From Drosophila pseudoobscura (Eukaryota; Arthropoda; Insecta; Diptera; Drosophilidae), in contig NC_046681.1 of the NCBI RefSeq assembly GCF_009870125.1, positions 10,987,001-11,051,000 of the forward strand: a DNA stretch of 64,000 bases. Direction: 5' to 3'. The position numbers and the translations under genes were made by a program. A model generated the notes under the pieces. It worked only from the letters and a program-made list of their open reading frames with translations. It ran no database searches and was not told where the DNA came from. Shown piece after piece: positions 56,401 to 64,000 of the stretch. Each line of letters starts with the position of its first letter. Within the stretch, counting starts at the first letter, position 1.

Positions 56401-59400
56401 CGAATGGCCATTCGGTTAGAAGAAGTCTCAAGTAATTGATTTTAATGGCTGGTGATTTATTCCATCGGTTTTTTTTCGTCGTTTTCCTACACCACCTTCT
56501 ACCGATGGCCATGTCACCATGACAGTCAAAGAGTGCCTCAGACTTAGCCTCAGCCCCTGCCTCAGAGCATTCGATTCGCTGGGAGAGCGACAGCAATTAA
56601 AGCCACGTAACTGCCAATTGGCTTTGGAAATTCTTTTGCTCTTCGACTTGGGTGCAGTCACAATCCGACAAGGTTAGCCGGTTTCTGGTCTCCGGCTTAA
56701 GCTTAAGCTTTACTTTTTATTCTCTCTGTCTTCCAGCGAGTCTTGTTCCTCGACTTTTATTGAATTGTGTGCCAGATTTTTGAAATTCTTGCCAGGAAGT
56801 TTTTTTTTTTTTTGCTCTCTGGTTTCTTGACTCCTATGCAAATGCTTTTGCTGCGTGACTTGGCCAAGTGTCGCTCCGTATCGTATCTCTGTATCTGCAG
56901 CTGCAGAGCTTTTGCCTGCCCGATCATTGTCTATATAATTTGCAGGGCGAAGCGCACTCACGGCGATTGCAGCATACTCACAAACGAAAAGATCTTGTGT
57001 GTGAATACAATACATTAATTAATTAATAATGTGAGAATTTCTTACGTAAAGAAAACCATGTATTAGGGCAGTCTTTAGCTATATGAAAGATGTGTACCTA
57101 TTTTGCATATGGGATATATGTATTTCTGTGTATTTTTAACATTTTGTCAAAGTTAATGGCTGTGAAGAGTGCTAGCAAATGACTTGAACTAGATTTTTGA
57201 AATGTCAAGTTGAGATGTGGGAACTTTTAATTGGTTTATTAGTTTTAACGACAATCTGTACTTGTTTGAGAGTCTCTTGGGACATGGGAATATACTTTGC
57301 AATGGGAAAATGCTTGAAAGATTATAGGGATTATATTTACGGGGATTTTGGATTGGGAAATCCCCACCTAAAAGCACTCTTCGAAGAACTTATATAAAAA
57401 TAAAGTATAAATGTTATCTACATATCTACAAATCAAGATACATATTTCCTTAAATTTCTTCCCTCCTTAAATCGGTTACCTTCCCCTCTGTTTCCCCTGT
57501 CCCCACAGAAACGTAAACGATAACAAGTCACGTATTAGATTGTGGTTAAGCCACTAGCCCAATTTTTGTAGCCCAATTTCGTAACACTCTTGGCACATAA
57601 TTATCTTGATCTCATACTTTTGCTTTGCTTAACCTCAAAAAATGTACCCACTTCCCTGCCCAGGCCCTTTTTCAAAAACTTCTTTTATTATTTCCTTTGG
57701 TTCTTTTTGAAGAGAGAAAAAGTGAAAACTCGGTTGCGGTTTGCCATAAATCTTCTTTACTTTTGTGCTCATTTCATTAACCCCATTCGCTGTGCATTTC
57801 CAGCGATGTTTTACTCGTATCTTGAGCATAAAATCTTTTCGAAAAACGAAGCTGAAAGACGAGACAGACCTTCGAGGAGAACTCAATCTCCGGCGAGTGC
57901 GTAGAAAGCTTGAAGAAAAAACCAGCAAGTTCTTGTGGGGTTCTCGGAATTACTGGTTGTTTGTTTAATACTTGTATTAGCCTTTGATTGGAGTTTAATC
58001 TGCAACTAAATCCAGCTCTTTTTTCTACGTTTTTTCGAGTTCCCACAGAAATCAGTCAAGTGAAAAAGTGTTGACTTCCCTCAACCATCACATGAGTCCA
58101 CCGGAAAATGTACAAAAATTTGTTTAATTCGTTATAAACACACGCGCATTTCACGCTTTGTGATTCACTAAAGGCTTCAAATATCATAAATAATATCTAC
58201 CAAAAATACACAATATAAAGTGGTGGATCCATAAATCACTTGCGTTGCTCCACTCCATGTGTGATATGTGTGTGTGTGGTGTTTGACGACCCAGAAAGTT
58301 TGATCTAATCTTTATATCTAATACCTGAACTTTTCTTGCAGTGTTTGCTTAAGTGGCAGCCGAAGAAATGTCCAAGAGAACAGCCCGGGGAGATGCTCAT
58401 TTAATTAGCAGTAGCCTCCTCTTCGACAGACGGCATTTACTCAAGCGTGTCCAAAAATGTGCAAGTTGCTGTTCTAGGTCTTCTCTACTCGACTTCTCAG
58501 TTCTCGGCGCTCGGCGCTCGACTCTCTGTGTTTGTCAGTCTGTCAATGTCGGGGTTTGTTTGTTCATCGTTTGGTTCATCAATTTGAGACATTTACAGTT
58601 AGACACAAGCACAGGCACAGGCGCAGGCGCGTGATTCTTAAGTGGCCGCCAATGGCGGTACAACTTTTGACGGACTTTTGGTCTGCCTTTTCCCTGTAAC
58701 TCTGGCTCTAGCTTTGGGTATGGGTTGTGGCTGTAGTTTTTGGAAATGTTCCTCGACACGCAAGGAAAATTGATTATTTCGGTCTTGAAGAATGTGGTTC
58801 TTAATGAAAATTATTATATTTACATAACATGTTCTCCAAAATTGCATTTAGAAGAAAAAGTATAAGCTTTCAATTGACTAGAGGACTCATATACCTGATG
58901 ATTGAGGAATAGGGAAAATTCACAAAATATACTTCATGTAATTCTTCAGATTTCGCTCTATGGTCCAGATATTCCAGGAATACACTGAAACCACTGTCTT
59001 AAGCTATTTGAACATTGTAGAGATATTTTTTAGTCCTCATTACATTAACCGGCTATTTATCATACGTGACTTGTACATCAGGATCGTACATCACGGACCG
59101 TACAGTTCCATTGAGGAATCCATGTTAATTAAAAATGTATTATTGATATTATGACCAACCTCTAATTCTAATTAATCAATAAACTATTCGTAGAGTAAAG
59201 GAACATTTCATAAAAAAGACAATCAATTTTATTCTTTATTCTTCTGTACAGTTCTCTTAACGAAAACGTAAACAGAATCTGTTAAAAATCTCCATCCTCC
59301 GACTCCACTTTAATTAATACAACTTGTAACCCCATCTAGCCTTGGCTTAACCCCATATCGTCATCATCTTCATCGTCATTTGGTTTGACACCAAAAAATA

Positions 59401-62267
59401 CTTGCTTCTAAGATCTCTGACATCTCCGTCCGACAGCTAGTTTAATGGCTGAGCATCATTGAGCCATTAGTTGAGTCATAAAAACCCAAACAAAATAAAA
59501 AAAATAAAAAAGATATCTACAAATTTTAGCCCATATCTGTGTCGTGGTTTTGGGTTTATTAACAACCATCAATAGACACGAAAGGAGGGAAAACGGAGCG
59601 GGAAAAGCGGGAAAAACTGCAATAACTGGCAATAGTTTGGCCTATTTTTTAGGCCCGACTGTGTGTGTGTGTAACCAAACCCAAGCGAACGACTGCACCT
59701 AAAACAAGTCATCGACACACCGACAGACACCTGCATATGGAAAAAGCCTTAATGCAATGCACAGAAAAAAAAGAGCATATTTATTTATGGAAAAATAAAC
59801 GAAAGGAAGGCGCACTGAAACAAACGAAGTATAGATACCCTTCCTAAACGGAATTTATATATGATATTGTAATCAAATTTCGATGAAAATATATAAATCT
59901 ACAATTTCTAATGTTTGTTTCTAAGAAGTTCAGATTGTAATGAAGGAAATAGCATCTAAAAGACTCTGTGCTAAAATAAAACCTTGAACATCTAAAAAAA
60001 CAACTTTAAAAAACTATTTTTAAAACCATTAGAGTACTTTTCCAAGGAAAAAACACACAGATATGGCTATATAGCATATGTATGCTGATCCAAGACTTAA
60101 TCCCACCTTTTCTACATTCCAAACACCTACAAATCCCCACATAACCCCCTTCTAGGGTATCAAAATAAAAGACTTAGGCAACGAACTTGTTTGGCAGCCA
60201 TGGTCTGAGTGTGGTGTGTGTGTGTGTATCTGCGCCCAGGCAGGCACAAGTGTTAATCAGCACAGCACACACGCTGCAGCTAGTTAGGAGATGGACGCAT
60301 GGAATCCGCGCCAGCCAGTGGCACAAGTGGCACAACAGGTAGAGCTACTACTGCCAGAGCTGTAGGCAGGAGCCCGTCAGTCATTCAGTTAGTCAGTCAG
60401 TCAGTCGCTCAGTCAGTCAGTCAGTTAGCGCAACAAATACAGCAACGAAAATAACCGTTAAGAAATCTCGTTTCCAAAGCCCAAGTCTGGAGTTGGAAAT
60501 TCTTTTTATGGAGTACCCCCCATACCCAGATTGTATTCTATATGCTGTCATGGCATGGCATTCTATGGAGCGGGACAGCCGGGAGAATGGTAATGGAGGA
60601 AGGCTTAAACAAGTTTTGGCATATGTAATAACCGTTATCGGTCTCCGGCTCGGCTCTCTGGCTCTCCGCCAGCCATATAGATCTGGTTGTAGGTGGCAAA
60701 AAAATAACTCAAGTGAAAGGCCCGTATATCTTGTATATATATTACTCTCCTCTATGATGATTGATTAACTTTTGTCATAACTTCCGTCATATTCTCCAGT
60801 TTCTGCACACTTTTCTTCAGCCTTCCCTGAATTGTATTTCATTTCAGTTTGCGTCTCTTTTTCGAGTGCTGTGTGTCTCTTTTTTGTCGTGTGTTAACTC
60901 GTTTAGCAGGTTGCTTATTGGCTTTTGTGGATTTTGTCATTAGCTAAAGAATTTTTATAGCACAAAAAATGTATGGCCATGTCTATGACACAAGTCTTAA
61001 CGACTGGCGGAACAGGGAGTGAGAATATGGACATGAAATATGCATTTTACTTAGGCTGAAAGCTTGATAAATGATGCACGTCTTTCATATCTACATAGAT
61101 AATCGAAATTCTTGGCTTGGCCATAGGAATGCTTTCCTATTTCCCTAATGATCCCATTTTGATTGATCTCATGGTCTGTTTCTTGGCTTATCATCCAGGA
61201 AATAGTCTTATTTATAGAGCAAACGGTGAAAGAAAACTCCCAGTCATCATCTTTCATTTAAGCGCCTGTTAAGCAGCATGAAATCCACATTAATTGGATG
61301 AAAAATGGTTCACAAAGATGAAAGACTTTTCATTAATTTGATTCTAAATTTGGGTCAAACAACGAGATTCGGTTGCATGTTTTTAAGTGTTTTTTTTTTG
61401 TCTATGAGTCTTGAGTCTGTTTTACCGACACTTTAACAGCCGGAAATCATTTAACGCCGATCAAAGACAATCAATTATATAATTAGAAACTCTTAGGATT
61501 GCCAAGACAGAGAATTCTTAAAAACATAATTGGCAGGCCAGTAAATATTTCCAGCTTCAGTAGGAACGATAGGATAATACTCCGAGAATATCGACTAAAA
61601 GATGCCTCGTATATGGGATTCAGGCTTCGGCTTGATGCAGTCATTGCAAAATGCATATCTTTAAGCTTTTAGATACCTTCTTTTTTTTAGTGAATTTATG
61701 AGTAATATAGCTCTAGAAACTGAGGCCTTTCGGAGCTCATAGAAACTAAAGAAAGAAACATAAAATGAATTTATGTATCGGATTGTGTTCTTATATTCTG
61801 GAAACTATGGCTAAAACAGATTCTTAATCCGTTTTATATACCGAAAACATTTTCGTCTACCTCTTACAGAAATATGTTTCAAATACCTTACACCCCTATA
61901 ATCCACTAGAACCAATTATAATCGCAGAAACACCCAAAACCAATTGGTACCCACTTGCCATTTGGTACTCGTACACTCGTATAATTATATGCGCTTTTGA
62001 TTTATGTGCTAAGCTCTTATTTTGGCTTGGTTTCTGTGCCACACCTGCGTCCGCATATAACCACGCACACGTGTTCCCAATGTGTATCCCCCATGCTATA
62101 CGGAATTCAAGTTTAATTTTTGGGCTTGGGATCGGGCTGGAGGTTTGCTTACCATTTGGACAGGAGAACGCCTCGTCGGCGGTGATTGTGTGCAGCAATT
62201 GGCACAGCAGCAACGACGACAGCAAAGCGGCCAGCCAATGCGAATTGGCTGCCGTCGAATGGTTCAT
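38224..62267 (-). CDS. uif: Uninflatable, giant apical transmembrane protein (12 coding exons)
   Basis: Single-pass membrane protein of apical epithelial surfaces. In Drosophila it is required for tracheal tube inflation and growth and is reported to antagonise Notch. Exons in transcript order: 62153-62267, 52526-52607, 48341-49771, 48082-48284, 46520-48010, 41135-46456, 40690-41065, 40507-40632, 40274-40369, 38492-39879, 38321-38431, 38224-38255. All are GT..AG and all phases agree, giving 3590 residues, about the size I remember for the fly protein. Domain order: signal peptide, C-type lectin, LDLa, three CUB, several sushi modules with EGF and discoidin (F5/8C), two HYR, Cys-rich repeats, 14 tandem EGF, a LamG-like domain, a third HYR, more Cys-rich repeats and EGF, a transmembrane segment and a tail of about 120 residues. 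The name is very secure; the least certain parts are the 5' UTR and the alternative status of the 96-base exon. Confidence 0.93.
38492..39879 (-). CDS. uif: uif coding exon 10: membrane-proximal Cys-rich/EGF region and transmembrane segment
   Basis: Residues 3081-3544. After [20 protein letters not shown] come several Cys-rich repeats of the CP.GTY type, then EGF-like modules (CDANAYC..., [14 protein letters not shown]). A single membrane segment, [20 protein letters not shown] with following WMIC, lies at about 38700-38782 and is followed by basic [10 protein letters not shown], which gives a type I topology. The cytosolic part is Tyr/His/Asp-rich ([19 protein letters not shown]). It ends GATG|GTATGC in phase 1. 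Confidence 0.9.
40274..41065 (-). CDS. uif: uif coding exons 7-9: sushi-like module, RVRR site and 96-base exon
   Basis: Exon 7 (40690-41065) starts [15 protein letters not shown] and is sushi-like. Exon 8 (40507-40632) encodes [20 protein letters not shown] followed by [13 protein letters not shown] (40560-40571) fits a furin-type cleavage site just outside the membrane-proximal part. Exon 9 (40274-40369) is 96 bases, acidic at first ([16 protein letters not shown]), and can be skipped without changing frame. The introns are 57 and 137 bases. Confidence 0.82.
41135..46456 (-). CDS. uif: uif coding exon 6: 5.3-kb exon with discoidin, HYR, 14 EGF and LamG-like domains
   Basis: Residues 1108-2882 in one exon. 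In order: sushi modules; a second F5/8C domain (about 1296-1449, [13 protein letters not shown] to LKFELMGC); two HYR domains (about 1460-1633); a sushi module; a segment without clear domain (1697-1843); Cys-rich CP.GTY repeats (about 1850-2013); 14 tandem EGF modules (about 2026-2556), most with calcium-type DIDEC/NIDDC starts; a LamG/pentraxin-like domain with [13 protein letters not shown] (about 2560-2740); and a third HYR domain (about 2803-2882). The regular EGF codons give very long open frames on the opposite strand that are not genes. Confidence 0.92.
46520..48284 (-). CDS. uif: uif coding exons 4-5: sushi, EGF and first discoidin domain
   Basis: Exon 4 (48082-48284) is one sushi module (CPELQPG...[11 protein letters not shown]). 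Exon 5 (46520-48010) holds three more sushi modules ([35 protein letters not shown]), a calcium-binding EGF ([17 protein letters not shown]), an F5/8C domain ([13 protein letters not shown] to LRMELMGC), another EGF ([16 protein letters not shown]), and a sushi module ending VPEC. Exon 5 ends in phase 1. Confidence 0.9.
48341..49771 (-). CDS. uif: uif coding exon 3: C-type lectin end, LDLa, three CUB domains
   Basis: Residues 66-543. The lectin part has [10 protein letters not shown] and [14 protein letters not shown]; the usual calcium-binding WND is replaced by WDL, so classical sugar binding is doubtful. Next is an LDLa module ([19 protein letters not shown], with GDGTDELDC). Three CUB domains follow, with starts at [40 protein letters not shown] and [18 protein letters not shown]. 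It ends in phase 2. Confidence 0.9.
49772..52525 (-). other. uif: uif intron 2 (2.75 kb)
   Basis: No coding exon is supported. 50450-50800 is T-rich with long T runs. Short GA-rich or CT-rich patches lie near 52310-52460. Nothing else was recognised. Confidence 0.55.
52526..52607 (-). CDS. uif: uif coding exon 2: start of the C-type lectin domain
   Basis: Encodes [19 protein letters not shown] and ending SAELCR. It is too short to stand out as an open frame but is fixed by matching phases on both sides (phase 1 in, phase 2 out) and by completing the lectin fold in exon 3. Confidence 0.88.
52872..52877 (-). terminator. Poly(A) signal of the nested gene
   Basis: TTTATT on the plus strand, AATAAA on the coding strand, 74-79 bases past the stop codon. 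Confidence 0.5.
52951..53292 (-). CDS. Nested single-exon gene, 113-residue acidic-tailed protein
   Basis: Lies inside the first coding intron of uif on the same strand. It starts [20 protein letters not shown] and ends in a Ser/Asp/Glu-rich tail ([15 protein letters not shown] at 52951). Residues 1-75 look like a small helical/winged-helix fold ([20 protein letters not shown] then [14 protein letters not shown]). It recalls short fly proteins of the uncharacterised DUF4777 type, but I cannot confirm this without a search. A minus-strand AATAAA at 52872-52877 lies 75 bases after the stop. Frame, composition and poly(A) signal support a real gene; function unknown, possibly nucleic-acid binding if the winged-helix reading is right. 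Confidence 0.72.
   Translation of the reverse strand: MAKTTFTGTELIKTLKSVNQPIKMNVLVRLLVNNQITELTKQELRDAHKNIKNVLAMAVKWGFVKKCHGHYYAATHYKDISTELDWDSDDSFSEADSVSAMSDWTSGEEDDED
53535..54165. repeat. Degenerate tandem array, four copies of about 140-180 bases
   Basis: Each copy contains TTAAATATTATTATT, then AAGACACAGTTTTCTCTAG, CTTCCGCTTTTTCCCATAAT, and GATTGCTC..CA.AAAAATCTTA. The CATAATTTAATT anchor recurs near 53640, 53810, 53950 and 54112. It lies just upstream of the nested gene. No protein frame. Confidence 0.7.
62153..62267 (-). CDS. uif: uif coding exon 1: signal peptide
   Basis: [20 protein letters not shown] and a following leucine-rich core end in a likely cleavage near TADEAFSC. The donor ATG|GTAAGC at 62153/62152 leaves phase 1. 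A good acceptor (TTTTTTCATTGCAG, ending at 62318) lies 50 bases upstream of the ATG, so the 5' UTR probably starts in a further exon, perhaps outside the window. Confidence 0.85.
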
Positions 62268-62317
62268 GTTGGCCCGATTAAATGACCAATTGAGCGCAAA
62301 GTCGTCTGGTCAACAAT
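62268..62317 (-). other. uif: uif 5' UTR segment
   Basis: Fifty bases between the acceptor TTTTTTCATTGCAG (ending at 62318) and the ATG. The upstream exon and promoter were not found in the window. Confidence 0.45.
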
Positions 62318-64000
62318 CTGCAATGAAAAAAAGTGAAAAGTAATGTCAGTAGGGTTCACATTTTTCCCCTTTTTTTGGTCTACGAATATTCTCTACGCTC
62401 TCAAATCGAACATTCAATAATCGAGTGGAAATTAGTTTATGGCCTCGCCCAAATACAAAACTGGTTGCCTCATTCACACCTCTCTCGCACATACAGGCTC
62501 TTGGACTATGATACAAAATAAATGATTAGCAAATTTATTCCCCCCCACTGACTCAGACTCTGCTCGGAGCACGTGTTTCTCTGCGGCTGAATGCGGTTTT
62601 AGAAAGTTTTAGACCGCAGTGTGGCAAAAGAATTTGCATACTATATTTGGCGTCCCCTCATTGCCTCTTTGCTCTCCGGTTGAAGGTGAGCCATTAATTT
62701 AACTAATGTTCGCTTTAATGCATTTGCTATATAAAATTTGGAATTTCTGAGAGCTGACTTTCAGGCAAGAGAAAATCAGTTATTGGGGGGAACTTTGAAC
62801 AGTGGAATTTCTGAGAATAGCTTATACAGAGAGCTTTTGTGCGGTTGATATACGAGTTGTTAGCTGAGACTTCGGTTTGCTTTGGAAACTGATTCATTTT
62901 ATTCCGAAATATACTGAAAAATGTTACAGAAGTATTTGTATTAAGCCAGACAGAGCTCTTAAACGATGGAGGTACAATAATACAGATCTTAAGACGTACA
63001 GTAAACAGGCTAAGAGATTAACATTTCTTTTGTCCACAGATATTTCCTTGGAATTGTAGCTCTGAGTATAATATTAAAGAGGTTTAAATCTGTTATATGT
63101 ATTTAATTTTTCTTTTAATTCTAAAAAATTCGCAAAAATATTTAGGTTTAAATTTTGTATAGAATTCATTTTCTACCTCATTTGTATTATTATTCTACCT
63201 CAATTTTCTACCTCATTTATAGGATTTATTTATTCCACTTTACAAACCGCCTAATAAATATTTCTTTGAACAATAATGACTCATAATGAATTAATTCAAT
63301 TGCCAGCTTGAATGTTCAACCGAAAAATACTTCATCATGAACTTGTTTAACATTTTTAACACTCGACACACACAAATACTCGTATGTTACCAACAAAAGT
63401 CAAGAGTTGAAATGTTTAAGGTTTTCTTCTACGATATATGCATATTTCACGATTGCGTTTCTCTGTCTTTACGTTTGTATATACGTCTGAACTTGTTTGC
63501 AGGCACTGTGTCTGTGTGGGACTTTTCATTCATATCTAAAGCTAAACTAAATACAGTCTGTCTGTGTCTGGGGCGGGGTCTGTTCGTGCGGCTTGCCCCT
63601 GGCACCTTCTACCGTTTTGTAAACGGAGATCGAGGCGCAAGGTTGCCGTTATTGTCAAGTAATTATAGCCTGGCCAACACGAGATGCACTGTTACGGGTG
63701 TATTTGAATTTTTTTGTATTTGTTTGCTAAATTAACTTGCTTTTTTTGGGGTAGAGGCTACTTGAAGTCAAGTATTTTTTGGTGTTTAGACGGTAAAGAT
63801 AAGGTCAAGTTTTCCACCCTTTAATAAACATTTTTGTGGGATTTACTGAATTTTTCAGAAACTTTCAAACTTAATTTTGGCTTAAAATTTTGACATCAAT
63901 CAATTTATATTTTTTGAGATTTATTGAACTTTTTGATAGGCTTTCTATTACCAAAATTGCTTTGCGATTTTTGACATGAATGAGTTAACAATTTTTTGAG
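62318..64000. other. Upstream of the first uif coding exon, nothing recognised
   Basis: Mixed to AT-rich DNA. Frames up to 132 codons on the plus strand show no domain, no repeats typical of coding sequence and no splice continuity. It probably belongs to a 5' intron or promoter region of uif. Confidence 0.4.

Larger units (their letters stand above)
52608..62152 (-). other. uif: uif intron 1 (9.5 kb), hosts a nested gene
   Basis: Apart from the nested gene (52951-53292) and the tandem array (53535-54165) I see no coding content. Notable simple repeats: TGACTG run (54480-54510), GTGTGT (54732-54746), A-runs near 54880, AT-rich 55440-55720, and an imperfect GTCA run near 60380-60430. Probably carries uif enhancers, but none can be named. 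Confidence 0.55.

Noticed and set aside
1..64000. CRISPR arrays, bacterial operons, phage or integrated viral genes
   Set aside because: No short direct repeats with unique spacers, no ribosome binding sites or dense coding, and no polymerase, integrase or capsid-like frames; the sequence is an animal nuclear genome.

Overview
The window is animal nuclear DNA and almost certainly comes from a Drosophila species. It has short GT..AG introns of 51-75 bases beside multi-kilobase ones, Drosophila core-promoter motifs (Inr+DPE, TATA+Inr), AT-rich introns, many microsatellites, and two neighbouring fly genes that can be recognised from their protein domains: Thrombospondin (Tsp, + strand) and uninflatable (uif, - strand). 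The microsatellite-rich style suggests the obscura group, but that is only a guess. All exon coordinates were built by hand from splice signals, reading phase and protein continuity.

Layout. 1-1631: upstream DNA without a recognisable gene. 1632-29790: Tsp, with a non-coding first exon (1632-2168), an 8.4-kb first intron and 12 coding exons (10718-29661) encoding about 1060 residues: signal peptide, N-terminal domain, coiled coil, EGF-like domains, type 3 calcium repeats and the C-terminal lectin-like domain. 29624-31754: a direct tandem duplication that contains the Tsp 3' end and the 5' part of the next gene. It leaves a truncated copy (30408-30734) in front of the intact gene (31433-34599), a repeat-rich acidic protein with a C-terminal membrane anchor that I cannot name. 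34760-38220: repeat-rich intergenic DNA with a dispersed repeat and two unrelated tandem-repeat families. 38224-62317: uif, 12 coding exons on the minus strand, about 3590 residues, a giant single-pass membrane protein with C-type lectin, LDLa, CUB, sushi, EGF, discoidin, HYR and LamG-like domains. Its 9.5-kb first coding intron contains a nested same-strand single-exon gene (52951-53292) and a degenerate tandem array (53535-54165). 62318-64000: upstream of the first uif coding exon, no gene seen.

How the genes relate. Tsp is a secreted integrin ligand of muscle-tendon junctions. Uif is an apical epithelial membrane protein needed for tracheal inflation and known to antagonise Notch. They converge tail to tail across the duplicated gene pair and the repeat-rich spacer, and nothing suggests that they work together.

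The two most interesting signals are inside and just after Tsp. First, intron 8 of Tsp holds a phase-matched alternative last exon with poly(A) signals, followed at once by a TATA/Inr promoter and a phase-matched signal-peptide exon. The gene could therefore be expressed as two separate secreted proteins, an N-terminal half and a C-terminal half. Second, the tandem duplication created a new gene whose stop codon lies exactly at the breakpoint and whose 3' UTR is a relic of the Tsp tail.
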